Assembly: GCF_016862075.1 (NCBI RefSeq) | Contig: NZ_BOMG01000074.1 | Coordinates: 18,726 to 82,725 of the forward strand | Direction: 5' to 3' | Length of the DNA stretch: 64,000 bases | Source: Actinoplanes couchii | GTDB taxonomy: Bacteria; Actinomycetota; Actinomycetes; Mycobacteriales; Micromonosporaceae | In this document: in pieces, positions 48,874 through 57,238 of the stretch | Numbering within the stretch: position 1 is the first letter of the stretch | Layout: every line of letters begins with the position of its first letter | The notes under the pieces: model-generated | What the model was told of the DNA's origin: nothing | What the model saw: the letters and a program-made list of their open reading frames with translations, nothing else | Databases searched by the model: none | Program-made: the position numbers and the translations under genes

Positions 48874-49692
48874 CTAGATCACCAGGGCGCCGCCGAGTTT
48901 CCAGTAACCGAGGAACGAGATGTGGTCCTTGGGGATGGCCCGGTCGCGGGTCAGGTGCTGGCGGATCCGGGTCACCGAACCGGACTCGCCGGCGATCCAG
49001 ATGTACGGGTCGTCGCCCGGGTCCACGGCCCGGACCGCGTCCTCCAGCGCCCGGCCGTGGACGCCGTCCCGGAGCACGGTCCGCACCGTGACGTTGTCGC
49101 GGGCCGATGTGGACACCAGGTCGTCGCCGGGAGCGCCCACCTCGATCAGGACCTGGGCTCGCACGTCGCCGTCCAGGCTGCCGATGATGTTGCGGATCGC
49201 CGGGAACGCCGTCTCATCGCCGATGATCAGCAGGTCGCGGGCGGATCCCGGGGTCCAGCAGATGCCGTAACCGGTCCAGCCCATCCGGGCGTCGGGGCCG
49301 GTCACGACCAGCTCGTCGCCGGGGCGGGCGGCCAGCGCCCAGGCCGACGCGGGGCCGGCCGGCTCGTGGATGACGAAGTCGACGTCGATCTCAGCCGCCT
49401 CGGGGCGGATCGCCGCGGGAGTGTAGGTCCGCAGCACGTTGCGCTGGTCCGGAGGCAGAGCGCGCCACCGGGCGTACCAGTGCGAGGGGTGTGGTGTCGG
49501 CTCGTCGAGCAGCCCGAATTCGGCGGTACCGCCATGCGGCATCGGCAGGACGAGTTTGATCCGCTGGTCCAGACCCCACGACGCGAAGTGGCGCAGGGAA
49601 TCTCCGGCCAGGGTCACCCGGACGAAACCGGGGCTCAGGCGCTGGGTTCGCGTCACTCGTACCGGGAAGGCGCTGTATTCCCAGGGTCTCAT
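48874..49692 (-). CDS. siderophore-interacting flavoprotein (SIP/ViuB type)
   Basis: A 272-residue FAD-dependent ferric-siderophore reductase. FAD-site sequence RTYTPAAIRPEAAEIDVDFV is the family version of RxYTxR, and the C-terminal NAD(P)-binding part shows LLIIGDETAFPAIRNIIGSL, IWIAGESGSVTRIRQHL and GYWKLGGAL, all typical. It releases iron in the cytoplasm after siderophore import. Start ATG overlaps the upstream permease stop by 4 bp (ATGA); it belongs to the iron-box operon. Confidence 0.92.
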   Translation of the reverse strand: MRPWEYSAFPVRVTRTQRLSPGFVRVTLAGDSLRHFASWGLDQRIKLVLPMPHGGTAEFGLLDEPTPHPSHWYARWRALPPDQRNVLRTYTPAAIRPEAAEIDVDFVIHEPAGPASAWALAARPGDELVVTGPDARMGWTGYGICWTPGSARDLLIIGDETAFPAIRNIIGSLDGDVRAQVLIEVGAPGDDLVSTSARDNVTVRTVLRDGVHGRALEDAVRAVDPGDDPYIWIAGESGSVTRIRQHLTRDRAIPKDHISFLGYWKLGGALVI

Positions 49693-50744
49693 CGGCGGAT
49701 CTCCCGAATGATCATGGTTATCAGGTACAGGCCGCCCACCGAGACGGTGACCACGCCGACCGGCAGGGCGATCGGCAGCACGTGCTGGGCGATCACGTCG
49801 GAGGCCAGCAGCAGGACCGCGCCGGCCAGGGCGGACAGCATCAGGGACAGGTACGGGGTCCGGGCCAGCCGGCGGGCGATCTGCGGGGCGGCCAGGGCGA
49901 TGAACGCGACCGGGCCGGCCACCGCGGTGCCGATCGAGACCAGGGCCACGCCGATGATCAGGACCGTGCGCCGGGCCGTGCCGGGGCGTGCGCCGAGTGC
50001 GGTGGCGGCGTCGTCGCCGAGGTCCATCTGGCGCAACCTGGGGATCGCGAACGCGAGCAGGACCAGCAGCGGCAGGGTGCAGAGCGCCGCACCCCGGACC
50101 GCGGTGGCGCCGACGCCGTTGAGGGAACCCGCGCCCCAGGCCGAGGCGAACATCGCGGTGTCCAGCTCGACCTGCAGCAGCAGCCAGGTGTTGACCGACG
50201 ACAGCAGCGCGGACACGCCGATGCCGACGATGATCAGGCGGAATCCGGTGACCCCGTTGCGGCTGGCCAGCAGCCAGATCACGGCTGCCGCGGCGGTGCC
50301 GCCGAGGACGGCGCCGAGGGTGAGCAGCGACCAGCTCGTGGCGCCGATCACCACGGCGGTGAGCATGCCGGTGAACGCGCCGTTGCCGAGCCCGAGCACG
50401 TCGGGACTGGCCAGCGGGTTGCGGGTGACGGTCTGGAAGAGGGCTCCGGCGATGCCGAGGGCGCCGCCGATCACCACCGCGGCGAGGGTCCGGGGCAGCC
50501 GCCACTCCAGGACCACGGTGCGGTCGAGCCCGGTGCTCTGGCCGAGCAGTGCCCGGACGACCTGGTCCGGGGTGAGGGTGTAGGTGCCGAGGCCCAGCGC
50601 CAGCACCGCGAGCGCCAGGATCACGGTGACCAGGCCGGTCGCCACGAGCAGGCTGCGCCGCCGGACCGGAAGGGTCAGGGCGCCGACCCGCAGCAGGTAG
50701 CGGGCATGTCCGAAATCGATCTCGGGAGAGGACGGGGCGGTCAC
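49689..50744 (-). CDS. FecCD-family siderophore ABC permease
   Basis: A 351-residue permease with about nine to ten helices and the BtuC/FecCD motifs LEWRLPRTLAAVVIGGALGI, ALFQTVTRNPLASPDVLGLG, and PVAFIALAAPQIARRL. It forms the channel with the second permease whose stop overlaps this GTG start by 4 bp. Imports ferric siderophore with the lipoprotein upstream. Confidence 0.95.
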   Translation of the reverse strand: MTAPSSPEIDFGHARYLLRVGALTLPVRRRSLLVATGLVTVILALAVLALGLGTYTLTPDQVVRALLGQSTGLDRTVVLEWRLPRTLAAVVIGGALGIAGALFQTVTRNPLASPDVLGLGNGAFTGMLTAVVIGATSWSLLTLGAVLGGTAAAAVIWLLASRNGVTGFRLIIVGIGVSALLSSVNTWLLLQVELDTAMFASAWGAGSLNGVGATAVRGAALCTLPLLVLLAFAIPRLRQMDLGDDAATALGARPGTARRTVLIIGVALVSIGTAVAGPVAFIALAAPQIARRLARTPYLSLMLSALAGAVLLLASDVIAQHVLPIALPVGVVTVSVGGLYLITMIIREIRR

Positions 50745-51727
50745 GGGGCGGCCGCCCGGCTGCGGCGGGCCAGGAGGATCAGGACCGGGGCGCCGACGAA
50801 GGCGGTGACGATCCCGACCGGCATCTCGGCGGGGGCGATCAGGACCCGGCCGATCACGTCGGCGAGCAGGATCATCGTGGGGGCGAGCAGCAGCGACGCG
50901 GCCAGGATCGCGCGCTGGTCGACGCCGAAGAGCCAGCGGGCCACGTGCGGGACCATCAGGCCGACGAAGGAGATCGGGCCGGCGAGCGCGGTGGCCGTAC
51001 CGCAGAGGAGGGTGACCGCGACGATCACCGCGACCCGGATCAGGGCGACGTTGGCGCCCTGGGCGCGGGCCACGTCGTCGCCGAGGGCGAGCGCGTTCAG
51101 GCCGGGCGCCACGACGATCGCGATCGCCACGCCGGCCAGCAGGAACGGCAGGACCGGCAGCAGTACGCCGAAGTCCCGGCCGAGCAGCGATCCGGCGTTC
51201 CAGCCGCGCATGGCGTCGAAGGCGTCCGGGTTGCTCAGGGTGAGGCCGGTGGTGATGCCGGACAGCACGGCGCCGATCGCCACCCCGGCGAGGGTGAGCC
51301 GGATCGGGTCGGCGGGCGCGCGGCCGGCCGAGCCGATCACGTAGACGGCCAGGGTGACCATGAGCGCGCCGAGGAAGGCCAGCCAGACGAAACCGCCGAT
51401 GTCGCGCAGGCCGAAGAACGCCACGCCGACCGCGACGGTGAACGCCGCCCCGGCGTTGACGCCCAGGATGCCGGGGTCGGCGAGGGGGTTGCGGGTGAAC
51501 GCCTGGATGAGCGTGCCCGCGATCCCCAGGGCGACCCCGGCACAGATCCCGGTGACGGTCCGCGGGACACGCAGTCCGGTGACGACGTACTGGGACTGCG
51601 CGTCCCCTCCCCCGCGCAGGGTGTCCAGGACGACGGCCGGGGAGAGCATGTTGGCGCCCACGGCCAGCGAGAGGAGCAGGACGGCGGCCAGCGCACCGAG
51701 GACGTAGCCGAGACGACGGAAGGTCAC
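50741..51727 (-). CDS. FecCD-family siderophore ABC permease
   Basis: A 328-residue permease with the family motifs LRVPRTVTGICAGVALGIAG, TLIQAFTRNPLADPGILGVN, and PISFVGLMVPHVARWLFG. Start GTG (MTFRRLGYVLG) overlaps the binding-protein stop by 4 bp. With the next permease it makes a heterodimeric siderophore channel; the frame is open further upstream only as a shadow of the binding-protein gene. Confidence 0.95.
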   Translation of the reverse strand: MTFRRLGYVLGALAAVLLLSLAVGANMLSPAVVLDTLRGGGDAQSQYVVTGLRVPRTVTGICAGVALGIAGTLIQAFTRNPLADPGILGVNAGAAFTVAVGVAFFGLRDIGGFVWLAFLGALMVTLAVYVIGSAGRAPADPIRLTLAGVAIGAVLSGITTGLTLSNPDAFDAMRGWNAGSLLGRDFGVLLPVLPFLLAGVAIAIVVAPGLNALALGDDVARAQGANVALIRVAVIVAVTLLCGTATALAGPISFVGLMVPHVARWLFGVDQRAILAASLLLAPTMILLADVIGRVLIAPAEMPVGIVTAFVGAPVLILLARRSRAAAP

Positions 51728-52617
51728 TTCGCCGTTTCGAGGAACTTCTCGATGTCGTCGAGCACCGTCTGGGCGCCCTTCGGTCCGACGCCGGACACCC
51801 AGACCGAGGTGTCGACGAGGGTGACCGACGGGAACGCGGCCTGGTTGTCGCGGATCGCGGCGGGAACCGTGCCGGTGTCGGCGACGTCGGCGGTGGTGAC
51901 GAAGACGTGGTCGGCCTTGGCCTTGAGGACGTTCTCCGGTGAGATGTCGGCCTGCAGACCGTCCTCCCACTCCTGCTCCGGGATGGTGAAGCCGGTGCAC
52001 TGCAGGGTGCTGCCGGCGAACGAGACCGGACCGTACAGGCTGAGGGTCGTCTCGTCCCGGGGCCGGACCAGGCTGGCCGTACCGGAAACCTGGTATTTGC
52101 TCCTGATCGCCGCGCAGCGTTGCTGGTAGGTGTCGAGCAGCCCGGCGACCTCGGTGGACTTGTTGAGGGCGGTCCCGATCAGCTTGGCGTTGTCCTGCCA
52201 CGGGTCGGCCTGGGTCTTCATGAAGACGGTGGGCGCGACCGAGGCGAGCTGGTCGTAGAGCTTGGAGTGCCGGGACTCGGTGCCGAGGATCAGGTCGGGC
52301 TTGAGGGCGGCGATCGCCTCCAGATCGGGCTCGGGGACCGTGCCGACCGGGGCGATGCCGTCGACGCCGAGGTATTTCGGCAGGCCGCTGGTGTTGCTGG
52401 CGACGGCGGCGCCGACGGGGGTGATGCCGACGGCGACCGCGGTGTCCAGTTCGAGCGGTTCCAGGACGACGACCCGCTGCGGGGCGTCCGGCACCTGGGC
52501 GGTGCCGCGGGCGTGCTCGACGGTGCGGGTGGCGCCGTCCGCGGAGGTGGACGACTCCGGGGTGGAACAGCCGGCCAGGAAGACGGCGGCCAGTACGACG
52601 GGAACGGTGAAGCGCAT
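51724..52617 (-). CDS. iron-siderophore ABC transporter substrate-binding lipoprotein
   Basis: A 297-residue class III periplasmic-binding-type lipoprotein. Lipobox LAGC with Cys17; HARGTAQVPDAPQRVVVLEP is the typical FepB/FhuD opening, followed by LEAIAALKPDLILGTESRH and PWQDNAKLIGTALNKSTEV. It captures ferric siderophore at the cell surface and passes it to the two FecCD permeases. It is the first gene of the operon, 64 bp downstream of an iron box. Confidence 0.94.
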   Translation of the reverse strand: MRFTVPVVLAAVFLAGCSTPESSTSADGATRTVEHARGTAQVPDAPQRVVVLEPLELDTAVAVGITPVGAAVASNTSGLPKYLGVDGIAPVGTVPEPDLEAIAALKPDLILGTESRHSKLYDQLASVAPTVFMKTQADPWQDNAKLIGTALNKSTEVAGLLDTYQQRCAAIRSKYQVSGTASLVRPRDETTLSLYGPVSFAGSTLQCTGFTIPEQEWEDGLQADISPENVLKAKADHVFVTTADVADTGTVPAAIRDNQAAFPSVTLVDTSVWVSGVGPKGAQTVLDDIEKFLETAK

Positions 52618-52681
52618 TTACAGAACCTTCCGAAAACCAAAGAAGAGTGCCCAGAACCGTCCTGGACACTCGAATCTGAGG

Positions 52682-52695
52682 TTAGCCTAGCCTAA
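52682..52695. promoter_or_regulatory. DtxR/IdeR-type iron box
   Basis: GAGGTTAGCCTAGCCTAATCA (split GAGG-TTAGCCTAGCCTAA-TCA) contains the core TTAGCCTAGCCTAA, read on the minus strand as TTAGGCTAGGCTAA, a close match to the DmdR/IdeR consensus TTAGGTTAGGCTAACCTAA. It lies upstream of the siderophore operon and overlaps the TAG stop of the GtrA gene. Iron-loaded repressor here would silence uptake when iron is plentiful. Confidence 0.85.
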
Positions 52696-53234
52696 TCATC
52701 GGCAGGTGTCGGCGCGGGGGCGGCCTCGTGACGCGTGACACTGCTGCGCGGCCCACGACCGGCCTTGCGCGGCGGGCGGACCCGGGCGTCGGCGTGCGGG
52801 AAGACGAAGGTCCGGAAGGCCCAGAGCCGGAAACACATCGCCACCAACGTACCGATGATCATGCCGCTGACGAAGTCGGCGATCTCCTGTGTCGACCGGC
52901 TCACGTCCGGGACGCTGAGCATGAAGACGTACCGGGAGATGTAGAGCGGCAGCGAGTTCAGCACCACACCGACCGCGCTGACCGAGAAGAACAGGGCCGC
53001 CTCGTGCCGGCGCTCCCGGCCGCCGCGGGTGCGGAACGACCACTCCCGGTTGAGCACGTAGGACAGCACGGTGGCCAGGATGGTGGCGATGGCGAGCGCG
53101 GTCACCGGCTTGCCGGACAGGACGGTCAGCTTGAGCGCGTAGTTGATCGCGGCTGTCGCGACGAAACAGATTCCCCCGACCACCAGGAACTTCGCTGCTT
53201 CATGGTGTTTGCGGGCCAGAGCCGTGAGCGACAT
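52692..53234 (-). CDS. GtrA-family membrane protein
   Basis: A 180-residue protein with four hydrophobic helices (about 16-130) and the GtrA motifs KFLVVGGICFVATAAINYAL, SYVLNREWSFRTRGGRERRH and MCFRLWAFRTFVFPHA. GtrA proteins are thought to flip polyprenyl-linked sugars or to help cell-envelope glycosylation. The C-terminal 35 residues are basic and Pro-rich. Its stop codon lies within the iron box of the next operon, so read-through into that operon would cross the repressor site. Confidence 0.85.
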   Translation of the reverse strand: MSLTALARKHHEAAKFLVVGGICFVATAAINYALKLTVLSGKPVTALAIATILATVLSYVLNREWSFRTRGGRERRHEAALFFSVSAVGVVLNSLPLYISRYVFMLSVPDVSRSTQEIADFVSGMIIGTLVAMCFRLWAFRTFVFPHADARVRPPRKAGRGPRSSVTRHEAAPAPTPADD

Positions 53235-53290
53235 TCCGCAGAATGTAGTGCACCGGTCCAACAGTGGCCGGACCGGTGCACAGCGGAGAC

Positions 53291-54646
53291 TCAGTCGAAC
53301 CGGAACACCGGCGGCAGGATCAGCACCACGATCCAGAACCACAGGCCGAAAACCGGCAGGTAGGCGGTCTGCCAGCGCTCCACGGCCGCGAAGCCGGTAC
53401 GACGGCGGACGAAGGTCAGCAGCAGCCACGCGGCCCCGGCGAGGTTGGCCAGCAACACGATGTTCTGACCGATCGCGGTCACGTTGTTCTGGGTCATGCC
53501 GTACTCGAGGATCCGGCCGGCCATCGCCCACAGCACCAGCGCGTCGATCACCAGCGCGCTGACCACCAGAACCAGTTGCATGACGTCGAACGGGCCGCGC
53601 GGCGCCAGCGGGTCGCGGGCCGACTGCGAATAGAGAAGCAGCCCGAGGACCACCGCGAGCAGCAGGTCGAACGTGATGAGCGCGCTGCGGTCGATGTCGA
53701 TGCCCCGGCCACCCCAGCCGATGACGACCAGGTAGGCCAGCAGCGCCACGGTGAACAACGGAGTGAACAGCCGGGTCAGAACCGGCGCGATGTTCTCGAT
53801 CACACCCTGCTTGACCTCGACCAGCCAGGCGCCGACGACGGTCGCGGCCACCACGCCGCACGGCACCAGCCACTCGCTGATGAACGTGTCCGGCGACATC
53901 CCGACAGCCTCGAAGATGGCGTACAGGAAGACGGTGAGAACCCCACCACCGAGCAGCATGAGTACGAGGTAGACGAACCACTCGCCGGTGAAGCGGACGA
54001 AGTCCATCCGCCGCCGGGCCGATCGCAGGTCGTCGGAGACGTAGGCCAGCCCCACGACCATCCACAGCGCCAGCGGCAGGTGGGACACGATCAGGCCCTC
54101 GGACTGGCCGTCGTCACCTGTCGGATAGGCGTTGGCAACCACCGCGCCGAGCCCGAACAGGCCCACCAGCAGCCCGGGTACCCAGCCCGTCGTCCGCCGT
54201 CGCCACATCAGGAAACCGGCCACCCACGGCAGCGCGAAGAGGGCGGCGTTCTTCTGGTAGAAGTGGCCGTCCGCGTTCCACAGCTCGGGGATCTTGATCG
54301 AGACGGCGGCGCCGAACGCGCAGACCAGCATGGCGATCAGGTCACGCCGGGACCGGTTCTTCTTCGCCGGGTCGTCCTCGGTGAACATCAGCTGCTTCCA
54401 CAGCCGTTCGGAGTGCTCGCGGGCGAACTCGCGGGACAACTCGTCCAGGCCGCCCATCCGCTTCACCGCGACGAGGAACGCCTCGTCCCGGTCCAGCCCG
54501 AGGCCCGCCAGCTCGTCGACCGAGTTCCGGAGATGGTCCTCCAGCTCGTCGGCGTCCGACTCGACCATCTCCGGCCGCCGGCGGACGTGCTCCCGCCACT
54601 GCGCGAACTGGGTCTCCAGCTCGTCCTTGCCGTCGGTGACGGTCAC
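53291..54646 (-). CDS. permease-prefix-domain-1 membrane protein, PadR-linked
   Basis: A 451-residue protein. Residues about 5-75 form the 'permease prefix domain 1' (FAQWREHVRRRPEMVESDAD, ELEDHLRNSVDELAGLGLD, KRMGGLDELSREFAREHSE); the rest has about ten membrane helices. Such genes almost always follow a PadR regulator and are believed to be membrane targets of its control; function is unknown. Start GTG overlaps the PadR stop by 4 bp (GTGA), so the two are one unit. Confidence 0.85.
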   Translation of the reverse strand: MTVTDGKDELETQFAQWREHVRRRPEMVESDADELEDHLRNSVDELAGLGLDRDEAFLVAVKRMGGLDELSREFAREHSERLWKQLMFTEDDPAKKNRSRRDLIAMLVCAFGAAVSIKIPELWNADGHFYQKNAALFALPWVAGFLMWRRRTTGWVPGLLVGLFGLGAVVANAYPTGDDGQSEGLIVSHLPLALWMVVGLAYVSDDLRSARRRMDFVRFTGEWFVYLVLMLLGGGVLTVFLYAIFEAVGMSPDTFISEWLVPCGVVAATVVGAWLVEVKQGVIENIAPVLTRLFTPLFTVALLAYLVVIGWGGRGIDIDRSALITFDLLLAVVLGLLLYSQSARDPLAPRGPFDVMQLVLVVSALVIDALVLWAMAGRILEYGMTQNNVTAIGQNIVLLANLAGAAWLLLTFVRRRTGFAAVERWQTAYLPVFGLWFWIVVLILPPVFRFD

Positions 54647-54993
54647 GCGGTGCCCTCCTGCGGGATGAGCAGCGGCCAGACCTGGGTGAGAGCCTCGACG
54701 ACGGTCTGCCACTGACGTTTCTGTTCGGCCAGTTCGGCCAGGCCCTGCCTGGTGATCCGGTAGTACTTCCGGCGGCGCTCCCCGGTGGCCGCGTGCCAGT
54801 ACGCCTCGACGTGACCGAGACGCTCCAGCCGGTGCAGCAGGGGGTAGAGGAAGCCTTCCGTCCAGTCCAGCTCGCCGCCGGACAGGTCACTGATGCGGCG
54901 CAGGAGGGCGTACCCGTAGCTGTCGCCCTCGGCGAGGATGCCGAGCACGATGGGCGTCGCCGAGGCGGCGACCAGATCCTTGGTGACGCGCAC
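54643..54993 (-). CDS. PadR-family transcriptional regulator
   Basis: A 116-residue regulator: MRVTKDLVAASATPIVLGIL, YGYALLRRISDLSGGELDWT followed by EGFLYPLLHRLE, and RRKYYRITRQGLAELAEQ, the winged-helix and C-terminal helix of PadR subfamily 2. Start GTG at 54993 is preferred because GGGAGG lies 5 nt upstream; the GTG at 54999 would touch that site. It probably represses its own operon by binding the large inverted repeat directly upstream. Confidence 0.9.
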   Translation of the reverse strand: MRVTKDLVAASATPIVLGILAEGDSYGYALLRRISDLSGGELDWTEGFLYPLLHRLERLGHVEAYWHAATGERRRKYYRITRQGLAELAEQKRQWQTVVEALTQVWPLLIPQEGTA

Positions 54994-55001
54994 GGTCACC
55001 T

Positions 55002-55049
55002 CCCTTGATACCTAGAAGTACGAGGCATAGTACTTCTAGGTATCAAGGG
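55002..55049. promoter_or_regulatory. perfect 19-bp inverted repeat, PadR operator candidate
   Basis: CCCTTGATACCTAGAAGTA (55002-55020) and TACTTCTAGGTATCAAGGG (55031-55049) are exact reverse complements with a 10-bp spacer. Each arm is itself nearly palindromic (TACCTAGAAGTA), so two PadR dimers could bind. The arm next to the gene ends in AAGGG, part of the PadR ribosome-binding site. No T-tract follows, so it is not a simple terminator for the upstream GH5 gene. Confidence 0.75.
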
Positions 55050-55070
55050 CTTCTCCCGAGGGCGGCCCGG

Positions 55071-56078
55071 TCAGGAACGCAGCCGCTCGCGGATCCAGGC
55101 GCCGGCCGGCTTCAGGCGTGCGGTGCCCGAGTACGCCCCGGCCGCGCACGTCCCCTCGGTGAAGACCGCGCCGGAGCGCATGTCGTCGGAGAAGTTCCAG
55201 TTCACCCAGCTGACCTTGTGCTCAGCCAGCAGATCCAGGTACCGCTGGGAGCGGGCGAAGTCGTTCGGGCCGTCGCCGGTGTACTCCTGGGTGCCGAACT
55301 CGGTGACGAACACCGGCAGCTTGCCGACCGCATCCCGGAGCGTGTCCAGATACCAGTCGTCGTGTGACGCGGCGTAGAAGTGGAACGTGTACATGACGTT
55401 GCCGGCGTTCACCGGGTTCGCCAGGATCCTCGACACGCCCTGCCCGTCGCCGGAGGCGCCGAGCGACGACCAGTCCTCGGTCCCGACCAGCACCACACCG
55501 TCCGGATCCTGGGCCCGGATCACCGGGATCAACTGATCGGCGTACGACTTGATCGCGCTCCAGTGCACCCCGCTCGGCTCGTTCGCGATCTCGTACAGGA
55601 TGTTCGTCTTGTTCCGGTGCCGTGCGGCGATCTCCCGGAAGAAGGTCTTGGCCCGCGCGAGGTTGACGTTCGGATCACCCGGCGACAGCATGTGCCAGTC
55701 GACGATCGCGTACATGCCCCGGGCGGTGGCCTTCTCGATGTAGTCGTGGACCTTGGCGGTGAACCCGGCCGGGTCGGTCTCGTAACCACCCTCCTGGACG
55801 TACATCGAGATCCGCAGCACGTCCGCCCGCCACTCGTTCGCGAGAACGTTCAGCGAGGCGTCGTTGACACACTGCGAATACCACTGCAGCCCGTGGGTGC
55901 TCATCCCACGCAGCTGGACCGGCTTGCCCTGGGCGTTGCAGAGCTTGAGCCCACAGACCTTGAGCTGCCCGTTCTGGGAAACGGGACTGGCCGCGGCCGG
56001 ATCAACCGCGGCGAGCGAGAGCCCGGCGGCGACAGTCATCGCGGCCAGGATACGGAACAGGGAACGGGTGCGGCGCAT
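55071..56078 (-). CDS. secreted GH5 endoglucanase
   Basis: A 335-residue secreted cellulase. Signal peptide 1-30; a (beta/alpha)8 barrel with VQLRGMSTHGLQWYSQCVND, VDWHML, ILYEIANEPSG (acid/base Glu167) and LPVFVTEFGTQ (nucleophile Glu260), and WVNWNFSDDM near the end, typical of GH5 subfamily 2 endo-beta-1,4-glucanases. No binding module. Start ATG has GGAGG 7 nt upstream. It sits upstream of the PadR pair on the same strand but is probably independent. Confidence 0.9.
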   Translation of the reverse strand: MRRTRSLFRILAAMTVAAGLSLAAVDPAAASPVSQNGQLKVCGLKLCNAQGKPVQLRGMSTHGLQWYSQCVNDASLNVLANEWRADVLRISMYVQEGGYETDPAGFTAKVHDYIEKATARGMYAIVDWHMLSPGDPNVNLARAKTFFREIAARHRNKTNILYEIANEPSGVHWSAIKSYADQLIPVIRAQDPDGVVLVGTEDWSSLGASGDGQGVSRILANPVNAGNVMYTFHFYAASHDDWYLDTLRDAVGKLPVFVTEFGTQEYTGDGPNDFARSQRYLDLLAEHKVSWVNWNFSDDMRSGAVFTEGTCAAGAYSGTARLKPAGAWIRERLRS

Positions 56079-56207
56079 GAACGGAACCTCCGCATAGATC
56101 GAGGGAGGTCAAATTATTAAGTATGTTAACAGTCCATGTCCAGACCCGGCCGGGCAACGGCGTGGGGGCCGCCCGTCGCCGGGTGGCCCCCACGTGATCC
56201 GGAGCGG

Positions 56208-57227
56208 TCAGAGACCCCAGCCGTGGCGGAGGCGGTCCTTGCCCGAGGTGTTGCGGACGGTGAGGTTCAGGTTGGTGCCGGAGCCGGAGAGGGCGAACAT
56301 CGAGTAGTAGTCGAAGCCCGACGTGCCGGTGGGCTTGCCGCCGATGGCCGGCCAGTACGTGCCGCCCATCTGGTTGTCGCGCATCACCTGGGTGACCGCG
56401 CGGATGTGGCGGACGAAGTTGTCGGTGCTGTTCGCGTCGGCGTAGTTCAGGCCGGTCGACATCGGGGCGCCGAACTCGGTCACCACCGCCCGGGACGCGC
56501 AGTTGCCGAGGCGGGTCTGCACGTGGGTGCGCCAGGCGTCGTACGTCATCGCGGTGTAGAAGAACGCGTAGTGGTGGAACGAGAGCAGCGTCCCGTTGAA
56601 GCGGCTGTCGTTGCACACGTCGCGCAGGTCCTGGCTGTAGCCGGTGCCGCCGATCAGGGTGCGCGCGGGCACCGCCGAGTAGTGGTAGCTCATCCACGCC
56701 GCGGCCACGTTGCGCCACTCGGCCGAGGTGTAGCCGTGCGGCTCGTTCATCGGCTCGAAGTACACGTTGGTGTTGGCGCCGTAGAGGTAGGTCACGTTCG
56801 ACCACATGGTGTTCCACGCGGCGGTGTTGGTGATCCGGCCGCCGGAGGCCGCGCCGTCCTCCCAGTAGGCGAGGATGACCTTGAAGCCCCGGGCGGTGGC
56901 CGCGTCGATGGCCCCGCGGTAGGCGCTCCACCAGGCCGTACCGACGGTGTGGGTGTTGATCGGCAGTCGCACCGTGTTGACGCCGATGGCGGCCATGTCG
57001 TCGTAGAGCGCGTTGGCCTTGGCCTGCACGGTGGCGTAACTGTCCGACGAGCTGAGGCCGGAGATCACCAGCGGCCCGGTGCTGAAGTTGTCACCGAGCA
57101 CCGCCCAGTTCACACCACGGAACGAGTTGGTCGCGGCGGCCGCCGGGGACGAGGTGACGGCGACGGCGCCGAACGCGGCGAGCGCGGCCACCAGGGGGAC
57201 GAGGAGGAGTCTGCGGATCGGGGTCAT
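56208..57227 (-). CDS. secreted GH5-type glycosidase
   Basis: A 339-residue secreted GH5 enzyme. Signal peptide about 1-32; FRGVNWAVLGDNF, VNTVRLPIN, VYFEPMNEPHG with acid/base Glu162 and RAVVTEFGAPMS with nucleophile Glu251; the C-terminus SLFALSGSGTNL-type block (FDYYSMFALSGSGTNLNLTV) ends in NTSGKDRLRHGWGL. It differs clearly from the neighbouring GH5 cellulase, so another beta-glycan may be its target. A GH43 gene lies 12 bp upstream, suggesting co-transcription. Confidence 0.86.
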   Translation of the reverse strand: MTPIRRLLLVPLVAALAAFGAVAVTSSPAAAATNSFRGVNWAVLGDNFSTGPLVISGLSSSDSYATVQAKANALYDDMAAIGVNTVRLPINTHTVGTAWWSAYRGAIDAATARGFKVILAYWEDGAASGGRITNTAAWNTMWSNVTYLYGANTNVYFEPMNEPHGYTSAEWRNVAAAWMSYHYSAVPARTLIGGTGYSQDLRDVCNDSRFNGTLLSFHHYAFFYTAMTYDAWRTHVQTRLGNCASRAVVTEFGAPMSTGLNYADANSTDNFVRHIRAVTQVMRDNQMGGTYWPAIGGKPTGTSGFDYYSMFALSGSGTNLNLTVRNTSGKDRLRHGWGL

Positions 57228-57238
57228 GGGATGTCCAA

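Noticed and set aside
55002..55049. The 19-bp inverted repeat as an intrinsic terminator of the GH5 gene
   Set aside because: No T-tract follows, the arms are AT/GC mixed rather than GC-rich, and the repeat adjoins a PadR gene start.
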